A DNA stretch of 64,000 nucleotides from Apoderus coryli (taxonomy: Eukaryota; Arthropoda; Insecta; Coleoptera; Attelabidae). Made by a program: the position numbers and the translations under genes. The stretch spans positions 15,572,860 through 15,636,859 of the forward strand of contig OU452199.1 in NCBI GenBank assembly GCA_911728435.2, written 5' to 3'. The notes under the pieces are model-generated. The model saw nothing but the letters and a program-made list of their open reading frames with translations. It was not told the DNA's origin and searched no databases. Below, in pieces: positions 1 to 11,670 of the stretch (the first letter of the stretch is position 1; every line of letters starts with the position of its first letter).

Positions 1-722
1 AATGAATTGGAATCTCAAATAAATATCTTAGAGTCAACAAATATGGAATTAACGTCTAAATTATAACGAATTGAAATAATACAAGTAGAAATAAGCTATG
101 TCTATATGAAGTTCCTGAATATGAAGACCTCTGTGAACCACTCCATAAGCTTTTTGTCGATAAACTAAAAGTTCGAAGCTGTCTTCTAGATTCTTGTTAT
201 CGAATAGGGTCTAGACAAAACATGCACGTCAAACGAAATCTCACTTTGGAAGGTGAGGGAGGATAATAATATAAATTTGAACTACTATTACTTTGTTGGA
301 GTTTCGGGAACATGGCTGACTGACAAGGCACCAGCCGAATTGTTGCAAACAGAGGGGTATAACTTTGTTAGATGTAATCAAGATGTAAATCAAGTCTGAA
401 AAAATAAGCTATGAGGCGGTTGGTGAGCTTACTTCGGATGTACTAGAACATCTTTGGTTTAAATTCAAACTCAATAAAACATTCTACACCATTGGTGTTA
501 TATATCGTCCTCCATCTGGATCATTTACTGATTTTTTGGAGCTTTTTGAGAATGAAGTATCTCAATATGTAATTTTAGATGTAGTAGATTTTGAAAATAA
601 AAAGAATCCTGATTTTAACAATATTATTGTTGGATTAAATTTAAAACAGATAATTCATACTCCTACACGTATTACTTCAGGTTCAGCCACTTTAATAGAT
701 ATAATATTAATTATTATTTGAA
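1..722 (+). pseudogene. Decayed non-LTR retrotransposon fragment (end of ORF1 plus endonuclease)
   Basis: Broken translation in several frames. The first 60 bases read as a short charged, coiled-coil-like stretch (NELESQINILES) that could be the tail of an ORF1. From about 290 the frames give pieces of an apurinic-type LINE endonuclease: a TWL-containing stretch near 310, then IGVIYRPPSG near 500, then TPTRITSGSATLIDIIL near 660. These match the order of conserved blocks in the EN domain of Jockey/CR1-type elements. At least three frame changes and internal stops separate them, so nothing here is functional. The left part is cut by the window edge and no RT domain follows. Confidence 0.6.
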
Positions 723-1160
723 GTAATCCATAACAAAGAGGATGTACCGATAAATGTATTGATAAATTGATGATAAATTGTTTTAGAACAACTTAATAAA
801 CGCTTAAATTTTCTCTTTATCCAACAATAGGATGATATGTAAATGCAAGCCAACATCTTTATATGTTGTGCAATTTAATTGTATTCATTTTACTTCATTT
901 CATACTAGATTTTTTCACAAGGTGGCATATATGCATGCTTATGTTCCATATCTAAGTTTAACAAATCCACCAATTTAACTACCTACGTAAACCTGTATGT
1001 CATGCCACTGATGATGGAATAGTCTTTACGAAACATGGCTGGCAATAACCCCATCCTGAATTAAACCTAGATATAAAGAACTTTGTGGAGCAAACTAGGT
1101 AGCGTTGACCGAGAATTATTGAGTGAATTGCTTTTGGTTACACCGTTTGATAATGTGCTA
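723..1160. other. Unassigned AT-rich stretch
   Basis: No open frame, repeat or RNA signature could be recognised. It lies between the LINE fragment and the next inverted-terminus element. Confidence 0.4.
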
Positions 1161-1719
1161 TACAGGATGTCCTGAAATTAACTTAAATTAAATTAAGGGG
1201 ACATTCTACAAGCTAAAATAAGATTTTTTTTTCATATGAAGATATATCGAAAAATACTCGTTTTTGTAAATTCCTGACGATGGGTTTTTAGTAATATTTC
1301 CGAAACGCGTCTCGCTATCAAAATGAAATTTGGCACACTTTCGTATCTTTGTAGAATTATAGATATAATTGCAGTTTGTTTCCAAAGCCTACTTGTTAAA
1401 AAGTTGTGAAGGTTGCGAATTTTTGATACAAATTCCTACAAATTTGCTTATAATTTTTTAACGAATGAAGATAGCAATTTTTTTTTTTATAAAATTTGCT
1501 TAGAAAAATTAGCTCTTTTGAACTATGTAAAAATATAGGTATGTTTCTGGAAAAAAAAGTTGTTGACGTCATTCACTTTAGGTTCCAAATTTGGAAACAA
1601 AATCAAATGTGGGTAAAATGAAGCTTACTTAATCCCATCTAAGAACCTCTTCAGAATTTTTTTATCGTTTTTCATTTTCTCATAACAGAGCTGGGACATC
1701 GAGTTTTGCTCACCCTGTA
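1161..1719. mobile_element. Non-autonomous DNA element bounded by TACAGGRTG / CACCCTGTA
   Basis: Left boundary reads TACAGGATGTCC and right boundary reads CTCACCCTGTA, an inverted pair with TA at the outside, as in Tc1/mariner-type elements. The interior has no coding capacity. The right end (about 1620-1717) is repeated in inverted orientation at about 7406-7470 (TACAGGGTGAGTAAAACTCG), which shows that this is a dispersed family and not single-copy DNA. Confidence 0.45.
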
Positions 1720-2603
1720 CATCTACGGCATCCGCAAAAGTATGAGCCAGTCTCCCATAAACTGAAAGATGGTCAATGGTTGAGTATGGATGATCGAAGG
1801 AGATTTCACTCGGATTGTTTATATCATTCAATTTTAACACTCTCATAACAGTGCAATATTTCTCAGATCATTTTCTTTTAAAATACAGGGTGTATCAAAG
1901 AGACGCGGCAATATTTAAGGTGATGATTTCTCAGATCAAGAAAAAAAATTGTCATAAACATACGTCCGGAAATGGATTGTTTCCAAGATACAAGGTGTTA
2001 AAGTTGAGAGGATTGGATTCATTGATCAGAGCTAGAAGTGGTCACTTTTAACAGTTTTTGTATTAGGTAAATGTTAGTTTTAATTATTTATTTTTATCTT
2101 GCTTCGAAATGTTTTATTTTGAGTTGAATTATTATTCGCAAATAATCTTAGTATGCTGAAAAATGTTTTAAATTTTTATCTCGTAAATGAAGCCACATAT
2201 TATGAAAAAAGTACAAGAGATAAAAAGTTGTAGTTTTATTTATAAATTAAATTATTGTAATTTTAGTTACTTTATCTCAGGACAATATCGAATTTAAATT
2301 AGTCAGTGTCGTACATTTTTTGTCCCCCTAACGCCACTGGTCTTAATAATTTTGATCTAATTAGGGTCATATAAGCTGCCTATTTCTAGCAACAAACGCT
2401 ACCAAATTCCAAAGAAATCATTAAGGAGATATTTGACTTAATTAAAAAAAACCTTTATTTCGAAAAAAGCTTTAACATCTTGAATATAAGATAAAATATC
2501 AATTGTGTCAGAGCGCAAACGGTTCGAAAAATGGCAAACCCGCTGGTTTGCTATAAAATTTATATTACAGTAACATTAATGATAATTAAACATTTGTTTT
2601 TAC
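1720..2603. other. Intergenic DNA with another TE edge
   Basis: A second terminus-like motif, TACAGGGTGTATC, occurs at about 1896 and may mark another fragment of a mariner-type non-autonomous element. The rest is AT-rich. Short open frames here have no recognisable content. Part of it would be intron of the gene whose exon is at 2604-2925. Confidence 0.3.
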
Positions 2604-2925
2604 CTTCTGGTGTATGTGCTTCAGTTGTTGAACCAACTTCCTCTTCTCTTTTCATAAATTCAGGTACGAACAAATTTGGTCTAAAACTACTTATTCCGCT
2701 GTCACACATGGGAATATTATTCAATTGAAAATCAATTGTCTTGTTTGAATTATAACTATTTTCACTATTAAAATCAGTACAGAAAGAAGTTTCCACTTCA
2801 TTATTAGCTTCCTGGAATGATGTTGATTCGATTTCTTTTGACAGAATTGAATCAATACTAAAATTTTTAGCATTTTGTGATCGCTTTTTGACCGTATCAT
2901 TTTCTATTGACGCACCGTCCGCCAT
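2604..2925 (-). CDS. First coding exon of a putative eh1-motif transcription factor (gene partial, runs off left edge)
   Basis: A 107-codon exon begins at an ATG in good context (AAAATGGCGG) and ends at a GT donor (CCAGAAG then GTAAAA). An in-frame TTG slightly upstream is not needed as a start. The N-terminus carries KNFSIDSILSKE at about residues 19-30, which fits the engrailed-homology-1 (eh1) Groucho-binding motif, FxIxxIL. Such motifs are typical of the N-termini of repressor homeodomain proteins (for example Gbx, Nedx/lms, Tlx and Goosecoid classes) and of some forkhead factors. The remainder is acidic, Ser/Asn-rich low-complexity sequence, as is usual for such proteins. No homeobox is visible within the 2.6 kb left of the donor, so the DNA-binding exon would lie outside the window. 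The family is inferred from the motif only. Confidence 0.5.
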
Positions 2926-3816
2926 TTTCCACAATAAAATCTAAATTCAACTGTGGTTTATGTTAAATTAGCACGCTCATCAAATTATAAACGCCCTATT
3001 AATAGAGACTGAAAGATTTTCAGCGCAACTAAACGATGATTTTATGTAAATAGTTGAAAACGAATTTGAGTTGTCTTAACGTCGTTATAATATCAGACCA
3101 ATAGAAAGGCGAGAGGCGTGTCTTTAAATGATTTGTTATGATCACTGAGATAATTAAGACAGATTGCAGTCTAAAAGAGGAGTAATATAACATGTGAAAT
3201 ATATGAGACCATAAAGCTAATTAGATCTTGGTTTATGGGTTTATTTTTATTTTTTGATTAATGCCATCACTACCCAAAAAAATCTAGATCAAACTGAGAT
3301 CACCATACATATAATGAATTCTATTCTTCTTAACATTTAAAGTATATTGTTTATTGGATCTTGGTGGACGGGTATTCTCCACAAAATTATAGTCCTATCC
3401 ATCGTAAATATAAGGAATAGCATAAGCACAGTTTAAAATTAAACATTATTCTTACGAGGGCGGTAAAAATTATATACATATTCGTTGGTATTTAAAATAA
3501 GTAGATAATTTTTAAATTAAAACCATTGGTAGGTACATAAAAGCTTGCTTTTATTTATTTTACACAAAATTAGCGATGTTTGATTTAAAAAAAAATGTAA
3601 CAAAGATATACTCACAAAAGAAAAATAAATTGAAAAAGTACAAAATTACATATACTTAACTAAGTATTTAATAAATTAAAACATAGCTAGGTATGAAACA
3701 CAATATTTTAGCACATAAAAAAATAGAAAAGGTATATTTGTAATCCTAATATATATTTTATATAGACCTTTAATCGATCAGCTATATTGTATATAAACTA
3801 AATAAACGTTATTATA
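2926..3816. other. 5' flank of the eh1 exon, unassigned
   Basis: AT-rich sequence without an open frame. It could hold the promoter and 5' UTR of the exon at 2604-2925, but no specific element can be identified. Confidence 0.3.
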
Positions 3817-4178
3817 CAGGGTGGTCCAACGAAAAGTTTGCACCTAGCTTTTCTCTTTTTTTTGTAGTCGAATGCGAAAATGCTCGGACACGTCGATTTT
3901 GCTTTTGAGGGGGACACATTTTAAACATATTTTTCGATCTGCGCCTTTAACCCCCTAGCGGGGGTGAGTAACAACCCTAAAATTTTAAATGGAAAGAGGG
4001 GTCTAATGACATATCATTTGAAAGGACACAAAATTGTCTTTCTAATGATACCCTATTTGTCGAATTTTACTAAAACAGTTAATACGAAAACGACTTTAAA
4101 GACATTAAGCCGATAATTTTGGTATTAATGAGAAATACAAATAAGTTTTAATTATTACGACTGAAAACAACTACAATC
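3817..4178 (+). repeat. Left terminal inverted repeat of the mariner element
   Basis: This 362-base stretch is matched in reverse complement by 5542-5903 with only scattered mismatches near the inner end. It is far longer than the roughly 30-bp repeats of classical mariners. Confidence 0.9.
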
Positions 4179-4385
4179 ATTTCTAAATTATTTACTTTGA
4201 AGAAAAACGGGATTTCAAAAACACTATCTTATTTATCAGAACTAAATTCCTCACTAATCGTTTGCGTTTTTTGTTGAAATAAAAACTGCAGATACGTGTA
4301 GGAAAAGAATTTACACCGTTTATTTTAGTCTTTTCATTGATTCAGTTTGGTTGCTTCTCAAGTTATTTTACTTTTACCGTACAAA

Positions 4386-5459
4386 ATGATTTATTCCATT
4401 CTAGAACGAGTTGAAATTGTTAAACTTTATTTTCAAAATAATAGTAGTGCTAGACTTACGGCTCGCTTATTTAATGAGAGACATCCCGATAAAAATGTGA
4501 ATGATGTGTACGTTGGCAAGTTAGTTAAAAAGTTTGTAGATACCGGATCTGTCTGTAATGTAAAACACCAGCCGCAGAAACCGATCAGAAATGAAGCTGT
4601 GGAAGTCGCTGTTTTAGGGCATGTTGAAATGGATCATAGTCAAAGTACCCGTCAACTAGCTGAAGCCTCAGGTGTCTCCCGTTCGTCCATAATACGAATT
4701 TTAAAAGCGTACAAATTTCATCCGTACAAAATTAAATTAGTACAGGAACTAAATGAGGATGATCCTGATAGAAGGCTGCAATTTTGTGAAGCAATGAACC
4801 AGCGTTTAATTGAAGATCCGCAATTATTATTTAACATTTGTTTTTCCGACGAATGCACATTTTATTTGAATGGAGCTGTAAATAGGCACAATTGCCGTTA
4901 CTGGGATGACAGTAACCCACATTTATTCCGTGAGGTTCATACCCAGTATCCTCAAAAAATAAACGTCTGGTGTGGCATATTAGGAAATCATATTATAGGA
5001 CCACTTTTTATTCCTGGAAATTTAACTGGTGAAGTGTACCTAAACATGCTTGAAGACACAATTGATCCTTTAATAACACAAATAATAGAAGATGACCAAA
5101 ATCATACTGCTGATCGGCTTTATTTCCAGCAAGATGGAGCACCTCCGCACTATGTGGCTCCTGTAAGACAGTTCTTAGATGACCGGTTCCCTGGACGGTG
5201 GATTGGAAGGAGGGGCCCAATTGAATGGCCTGCCAGGTCACCGGATTTATCGCCTTTAGACTTTTTTCTTTGGGGGCACTTAAAAAATAAATGTTTTGCC
5301 ACGAAGCCCGAGTCCATAGAAGATCTTCGCCAACGCATTACAGAAGAGTGCAGAAACATAACACCTGATATGCTACAAAATGTTAGAAATAGATTTGAAC
5401 AAAATCTGTATTATTGTATGGAATCAAATGGGTCACATTTTCAACATTTGTTAATGTAA
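4386..5459 (+). CDS. Mariner-type transposase, DD41D
   Basis: A 357-residue frame starts at the ATG at 4386 (MIYSILERVEIV) and ends at TAA. An in-frame TTG at 4347 is a less likely start. The N-terminal 130 residues contain two helix-turn-helix-like segments (ERVEIVKLYFQNN and TRQLAEASGVSRSSIIRIL) that should bind the inverted repeats. The catalytic core shows three aspartates in FSDECTFYLNG, YFQQDGAPPHY and SPLDFFLWG, with 41 residues between the second and third by my count. The IS630/Tc1/mariner superfamily performs cut-and-paste into TA sites. The length and the lack of stops or frameshifts suggest a functional enzyme. It is the only transposase in the window with all landmarks intact. 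Confidence 0.93.
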   Translation: MIYSILERVEIVKLYFQNNSSARLTARLFNERHPDKNVNDVYVGKLVKKFVDTGSVCNVKHQPQKPIRNEAVEVAVLGHVEMDHSQSTRQLAEASGVSRSSIIRILKAYKFHPYKIKLVQELNEDDPDRRLQFCEAMNQRLIEDPQLLFNICFSDECTFYLNGAVNRHNCRYWDDSNPHLFREVHTQYPQKINVWCGILGNHIIGPLFIPGNLTGEVYLNMLEDTIDPLITQIIEDDQNHTADRLYFQQDGAPPHYVAPVRQFLDDRFPGRWIGRRGPIEWPARSPDLSPLDFFLWGHLKNKCFATKPESIEDLRQRITEECRNITPDMLQNVRNRFEQNLYYCMESNGSHFQHLLM

Positions 5460-5541
5460 CGTTTTAATAAATCAATTTAACAGCTTGTTTACTTTTTTTA
5501 CAAAGCAATGTTAAAACTAACAAACATTGGAATGTACTAAC

Positions 5542-5903
5542 GATTGCAGGTGTTTTCACTCGCAATAATTAAAACTTATTTGTATTTCTCATTAATACCA
5601 AAATTATCGGCTTAATGTCTTTAAAGTCGTTTTCGTATTAACTGTTTTAGTAAAATTCGACAAATAGGGTATCATTAGAAAGACAATTTTGTGTCCTTTC
5701 AAATGATATGTCATTAGACCCCTCTTTCCATTTAAAATTTTAGGGTTGTTACTCACCCCCGCTAGGGGGTTAAGGGCGCAGATCGAAAAATATGTTTAAA
5801 ATGTGTCCCCCTCAAAAGCAAAATCGACGTGTCCGAGCATTTTCGCATTCGACTACAAAAAAAAGAGAAAAGCTAGGTGCAAACTTTTCGTTGGACCACC
5901 CTG
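5542..5903 (-). repeat. Right terminal inverted repeat of the mariner element
   Basis: Reverse complement of 3817-4178. It ends CCACCCTG and is followed by the TA duplication. Confidence 0.9.
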
Positions 5904-5905
5904 TA

Positions 5906-6559
5906 TATTAAATCACCTAGCTGCTTAGACCAAAATTAATATAGTTTGATTAGAGTTTCTTATACTAATTCTGTATAGAAACTGGGGATGTTACTTTTAT
6001 AACATGGTAAAATCTAATGGATCTGTTCCTTGTTATTTATTTTCAAGATCTAAAATTGTATTATTAATGTCACATATATGTTTTTAAAGATTTTGCAAAA
6101 TTCTTAATTTTACATGTGATTTTACTAGTTTATTATTAGAATTTCTTGTTTTGATTTGCACCTTTAAGTCGCGATTGGCAAATTTTAAATTATTGTATGA
6201 AAACATTTGAAATTTCTGGAAGTAGGTATATAAATTTAATAAACTGCAGATCGTTATTGAAATATTTTAACTTTAGTTCAGCTTTTTAAATTGTTATACT
6301 ATTTAATCTCATACAACAAAGTATTATTATACTCTTGTGCATGCTGCAATACAACCGGTATAAATCAGAACCAAGCGCGTTGACTATCTGCCTCCCGAAA
6401 AGAGTGGCGACCGATAGACAATATTTCGGGTAGATTTTCATAGTGGTTTTACTGTCTATATTTAAATATATTGTGTCCTATCTCAATAGTACCGACCATT
6501 GTTAAAATTATTATTATTCTAACAGAACGATTGTTCAGTTACTTCGAATATTTCCCTCA
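5906..6559. other. Unassigned AT-rich intergenic DNA
   Basis: No coding, RNA or repeat feature recognised between the mariner and the next element. Confidence 0.4.
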
Positions 6560-6739
6560 TGTGTAAAAAATACTATGGGAGGAGTGCAATTATCGATTGA
6601 TTACAGCGGTAACTGCACTGTAGAAACCGAAAGAGCACTGCGATAATTGCATTGTTTACGTATCCACGGTAATCTCATTGTGAATCCATGATAATTAAAA
6701 ATAAAATCAGACAAGTAAAGTCAAAAAATATTTTTAAAA

Positions 6740-7066
6740 ATGTCTCGTTTCGGATGTGATTCATTGGTAATTATAGAAAATAAAGTGATGGAAAGCGAAC
6801 CAAAGAACACCAAACACAACAGACAATACGTGTGGCGACAGTTTATGAGCTTTTGGGCTGAAAAAAAATATACATTGGGTGAAACAACACAAATCAACGT
6901 TTTGGCAGAAATATTAACGGACTGGGCTTTCAATATGCGTAAGCAAAATGGTGAAGAGTACAAGGAATTCTTTCTATTAAAAATAATTATGAACAAATCG
7001 TATTTTTGGGTCTTTTTATTTTGTTTGTACCTAACAGCATGTTTTAAAATGGATATTTTGTGTTAA
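6740..7066 (+). pseudogene. N-terminal fragment resembling a tyrosine-recombinase (Crypton/ZMYM-type) core-binding region
   Basis: A 108-codon frame begins at an ATG (MSRFGCDSLVIIENKVME). Residues 30-75 read VWRQFMSFWAEKKYTL, then AEILTDWAFNMRKQNGEEYKEF. This pattern (W..F..W..., then LL..W....R...G..Y) resembles the SAM-like core-binding region of Crypton-derived proteins as I recall it. After the KEF the frame loses this character and ends in a hydrophobic tail, so it is a truncated or decayed copy, or one exon of a longer gene. A second short ORF with a similar opening is at 17799-17903. Confidence 0.35.
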
Positions 7067-7124
7067 AAAAAAAAATAGGAATTTAATATTTAAACCAATA
7101 GGTATTTGTATTCGGGAAATATTC

Positions 7125-7350
7125 CCTGGAATTACACTCGTGCATCAAAATAACCAGATAATTTTGCATTCGAGCGTGTTGTCTTGGAAAAACTACATTC
7201 GGGCATTTTCATATTCTGTTAAAAGACTCCTCCATCTTCGGTGTCGGACTCTTTCTCCAAAATATGAAAATGCACTCATGCAGTTTTTAGACAACACGCT
7301 GTCATGTAAAATTATCGGTAATTTTGATGCACTTGTGCAATTACTTCCGA
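7125..7350. repeat. Imperfect foldback (MITE-like)
   Basis: The left side (TTACACTCGTGCATCAAAAT, GCATTCGAGCGTGTTGTCT, GCATTTTCATATT) is mirrored on the right (AATATGAAAATGC, AGACAACACGCTG, ATTTTGATGCACTTGTG). The arms are about 100 bp and imperfect, around a centre near 7240. Confidence 0.7.
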
Positions 7351-7405
7351 GAAGAATCAAATATTTTGCCCTTTAAAATCTGAGTTTCGTCGAGAGATGT
7401 TTACT

Positions 7406-7500
7406 GTACAGGGTGAGTAAAACTCGTTGAGAGAAGTTCTTAAATGGGATTAAATAAGGTCAATTTTATCCGACATTTCATTTTTTTTTCAAATTTATTT
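7406..7500. mobile_element. End fragment of the same family as 1161-1719
   Basis: TACAGGGTGAGTAAAACTCG followed by TTCTTAAATGGGATTAA matches, in inverted orientation, the right end of the element at 1161-1719. The remainder is missing. Confidence 0.5.
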
Positions 7501-8202
7501 TAAGTTACGAACAACAGAAATGATGAAAATTTAAAGTATCGCTCAATTCCAAAAGATAAACACGAAGATGTACTGAAGTGATTTTCAGTGGGACAAAAGA
7601 CCACAAAATAAAAACAGAACTTCAAGCCATTCGCGTGAAAAATCATAACATACTTATTTCAATTATTACAACTATTATAATCTCGCATTTAATTTTGTTT
7701 ATTGAAGCCACAAAATGTACCTTCGTATAATTATACCACATAATGTAGGTATTTTGTCTGTATATTTTATTTCTGATAATGGCTTTGAACTTAAATATAA
7801 TTGTTTAATTTCAATGGTTAACTTTGCATAAAAATTCTATAATATCCTAAATACAACTTTCTATTGCAAAAAATGCTTTGATATATTAAATCATCTAATT
7901 GAAATTTATATCAGGTGAGACCATTATTTTTTAATTAAGTATAATACCCCAATTTCTGACACATTGACACGCAAGACTTCCCACCATTTCGTTCAGTTTA
8001 CCTAATTGGTGGCGCCTCTTATACAAGTATTTAAAATATTTTTTCTCTAGCACATGTGAAAATTATCTTATGCAAAATTTAAATTGTCAACAAAGTAAAT
8101 GATGCTTAACAATTTCTAGTGCCTTATACACTACTAGACCAAAAACCACATTTATATCAAGATTGGTTATATCTTTTGCTAAATTATATTTTATTATTTT
8201 AT
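7501..8202. other. Unassigned AT-rich intergenic DNA
   Basis: No gene, RNA or structured repeat recognised. Confidence 0.4.
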
Positions 8203-8285
8203 GGCATAGCGGACAATATTACTGGCTTAACATATCGCGAGATTTGGTTTAAATTAGCAGTGCTTCAGTCAAAATTTGGATCGAC
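8203..8285. mobile_element. MITE fragment of the GGCATAGCGGACA family
   Basis: GGCATAGCGGACAATATTACTGG followed by GAGATTTGGTTTAAATTAGCAG resembles the element at 58188-58273. The right terminus (GTCTGCTATGCC) is absent here. Confidence 0.5.
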
Positions 8286-8684
8286 AGATACTAACGATAT
8301 ACGAGTAGTTTCGCTCTTATTCTGAGCTCGTGAGAGTACTATAGTCGTGACCATTTACAACATCAACCCATCTATTTAAACACAGTCAGATATATACACG
8401 GTGTCCAAGATAAGAATGGGATAGCATTGGAATCATGGAAACGGTAGAAGCTACAATGTGGGTTAAATAGGGAAAAGTTGTACAATTTAAACACCATTTA
8501 AATGGTGGTTTCAAAATGAAACTAACTTTAGCGGTTTTCGAGAATTTTTGAAAAAACAATTTTTTGCGATTTTAGTTTTTATTCTACTTTTACTACTCTG
8601 CATTCAGTCAGTGAAGTGCCAAACTATATGACGATTTTTCTTGAATAATTTTAAATAATAGCTAAAAATACTGAAAACTTGTTT

Positions 8685-11660
8685 ATAATAATAATAATAG
8701 TCTTTATTGTCTAACAGGTTACAGACCCAATTACAAGACAATATAACTAAATAAATAAGCTACTATAATAATAAACTAATTTATAATACTACAAAACAAA
8801 ATACGCACACACATCAGATGGCCAGATTTTGCAGGAACCGAGAAAATTGAGCGCAGAAAGATCTTACAGGCTCATTGAAATAGTTAATTTCTTGACTAAA
8901 TCCTTCTATGTTACATGTTTGGCATGCTCGAAGTAGTTGTGCTTTGGATTCATAATTAGTACGAAAAACAGGAACGTGAAATAGTCTGCTACTCCTAGCA
9001 GAGGGGCGCGGTATGTTAAAATTTAACGATCGGAGTAGATTTGAACAGTCCACCAAGCTATTTATAATCTTAAACAGAAAGAGTTGTCCGGTATACACTC
9101 TGCGAGCAGCCAGCGAAACCATTTGAAAGCGATCGAGCAGTGCTCTATGATCGAATCCTCTACATGGGAATCTACCGTCAATTTTAAACGCTAAATATTT
9201 AAGGAATTTGCGCTGTATGTTTTCAATGTGTCCTGCATGAGATTGGTAAATGGGAGACCATATTATAGATGCGTACTCAAGCTTAGATCTTACTCGAGCA
9301 CAATACAAATTGGTTACACATTCAATATCACTAAAATCTTTGGTAACAGGAAACAAAAACCCAAGCATGCGTAGTGCATCTCGGGTAATACTTTGAATAT
9401 GATAATTAAATGAGAATTCAGTGTCGACGTAAACTCCAAGATCCCTGACAACATCACAAGACTCAAGCGCAGTGTCACTCAGCTGATAGCGATATTCAAA
9501 AACAGTTTGCGATTTCGAAAATATGACAAACTTACATTTATTAATATTTAAAGGCAATTTATTATAGTTACACCAATCTTCAAGCTTAGATAAGTCGCGC
9601 TGCAACAATACGCAATCCGAAGTGTCTCGAATAACACGATACAACTTCAGATCGTCTGCAAACATCAAATGGTTGCTTGTAAGTTCCTGGGATATGTCAT
9701 TAATGAAAATTGAAAATATTAATGGTGCCAAACAGCTGCCCTGAGGCCCGTTGGTGGGTGTGAAAGTTTCCGATTTATGACCATTGTATTCGACATAGTG
9801 TTGTCGATCAGACAAGTAGGAGGCAAAAAACGTTAAAAGATCCTCATGAAAACCCAACCTCGACATTTTCCGTAGGACAAGCGAATGATCCAGCTTATCG
9901 AAAGCCTTCGAAAAATCTGTATAAATCGCATCGATCGGCAGACCCTCCCCGAGGGTACGAAATACCTACATCCTCTAGAAAACAGGTTAGGTTGGTTACT
10001 GTAAAGCGGCCTGGGAAAAAACCGTGCTGCTGTGGATAAATCTGATGCTTAAAGAGTAAACATTTTTCGGTGTAATGCCGCTTCAAAAACCTTCGAGAAG
10101 TTGGGCAGGAGCGAGACGGGTCTATAATTTTCAACATGATCATTCTCAGCAGATTTATGGATTGGGCAAATGCGGGAAATTTTCCAAGTTTTTGGGAATA
10201 TAGTGGATCTCAGAGACCTATTAAACAGAGTCTGCAGTGGAACGGCGAAAACAGACGCACAATCTCGTAAAATGAAAGCCGGAATGTCATCCTGTCCCGA
10301 AGTCATTTTGGGCTTTAATTGTTTGAGTGACATGAGAACATCATCGATATCAAGCTGACCCACCGATATGCGGGAAGAAGAAGAATGCACCTCCTGAGGG
10401 TTGGCACCATCAACATATACGCTATTGAAGTATTTAGCGAAAGCGTTTACTATGCCTTGGGGTGTTGAGTATTCAGCACCATCTGCACCATACATGACAC
10501 CCGGGATTCTGGATTTGCGCTTCTTATTCTGTACATAGCTCCAGAGCCTCTTTGGATCTGTTTTCAATGAATTTTGAACTTCCACCAAGTAATTGTTATT
10601 TGCAGCAGTTATCTTATGTTTGATCCTGACTCTTTAATCCCTAAAAATGTTAAAACTGTTCAAACACTGCGTAGATTTCCATCTTTTCAGATGTTTTGAC
10701 TTTTCCCGTATGTCGCAGATTAAGTCCCATGTGTACCAACATGGATATTTGTATTTTTAGAGTGAATTTTTTTAGTTGGAACACACATACTAAATATGTC
10801 ATCAAGGATCCTGTAGAACGCCGACACGGCATCATTCACATCACCGATGCCATTAATAGAGGACCAATCCTGAAGCAACAGTTGCTGATATAACAGGGGG
10901 TAGTTTGCCTTTCTAAAGTTGTACATTTTATTGTTGGTGTTGACCGGAATATTTTTTCTATGTGACGCAACTTTGGCGCAAAAAGAAATATGCAGTGCAG
11001 GATGATGCGAATACTCATCCACTAATGGCGGCGATTACGAGTTGTATTATATTGATCCAATTCAAACACAGACATGAAATTCTGCACGGCCCTCCGCTGA
11101 GAAACACAAGGACCTAATAGATCTTCTTCGAAATGGACATTGAAGTCTCCGATAATCATCAGTTGTGCACCGTACAAGTACGTCAGTTGCTCCAAGAATT
11201 CGAAAAATCCAATATAGTGATCAGCATTTAGGCCAGGTGGGATATAAACACAAAAACAGAAAACCGAAAAGTGATTCGCACTCAGCCTACATCCAATCAT
11301 ATCTATTGACGGGTGCAGAAAAGGGGAGTCGTGTATGACAACCCTTCTAGAATTCAGGTCTGACCTGACGGCCAATAGCACGCCCACGCCTCTAGTTACA
11401 CCAAGCGCATCATTATCTCGGTCCCTGCGATAGACGACATAATTGTCATCAAACAATTCACTGTTTAAAATATTTTCCTGGAGCCAGGTCTCAGTGATTG
11501 CAATTACGTGGTATTCGGCAGATGATGTAGATGCGTAAAACGTACCAGTCTTTGTATTCAAGCCCCTGACATTTTCATACATAATATTTAGATCCATGTC
11601 GACACCGTTAGACAAACAAGTTAGTTTAAAGAGCGCTCACTTATCTTAATTATTGTCGGA
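8685..11660 (-). mobile_element. Non-LTR retrotransposon (Jockey/CR1-like) inserted in the 8397-12097 element
   Basis: On the minus strand the order is endonuclease, linker, reverse transcriptase, then a short 3' UTR ending GACAATAAAGACTATTATTATT. This is a simple-repeat tail of the kind seen at the 3' ends of Jockey/CR1 elements. The host DNA element continues on both sides. The precise 5' junction near 11660 is uncertain. Confidence 0.8.
8814..11615 (-). pseudogene. LINE ORF2 (endonuclease-reverse transcriptase), frame-broken
   Basis: The EN segment at 11022-11615 shows ITETWL and IGDFNVHF. A linker follows at 10720-11022 (EYSHHPALHISF, the position of the usual SDH block). The first RT segment at 10049-10588 has SGQDDIPAFILRDC and ENYRPVSLLPNFSKVFE. 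The second RT segment at 8814-9866 has NGPQGSCLAPLIFSIFINDI and the catalytic FADD, then the thumb and C-terminal region. The pieces are in different frames, with breaks near 11022, 10600-10720 and 9870-10050, so no full-length protein can be made. No RNase H domain is visible. The family role is target-primed reverse transcription. Confidence 0.85.
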
Positions 11661-11670
11661 ACACCTTTGT

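Larger units (their letters stand above)
3817..5903 (+). mobile_element. Complete mariner-type transposon (DD41D), apparently intact
   Basis: A 2087-bp element is flanked by TA on both sides (3815-3816 and 5904-5905). It has two 362-bp terminal inverted repeats with very few differences, beginning CAGGGTGGTCC. Between them is one uninterrupted transposase gene. Near-identity of the two long repeats, the intact frame and the clean TA duplication all indicate recent transposition and possible autonomy. Confidence 0.92.
6560..7380 (+). mobile_element. Putative TE relic with Crypton/ZMYM-like ORF start and foldback 3' part
   Basis: The left part has repeated GCAATTATCG and GCACTG motifs in both orientations around 6577-6650. 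Then comes a short ORF (6740-7066). The right part is a foldback (7125-7350) whose arms also contain ATTATCG-type motifs. The recurrence of these motifs at both sides suggests one element. No clear termini or target duplication could be fixed. Confidence 0.35.

Noticed and set aside
5008..5359. Minus-strand frames within the mariner transposase
   Set aside because: Shadows of the intact plus-strand gene.
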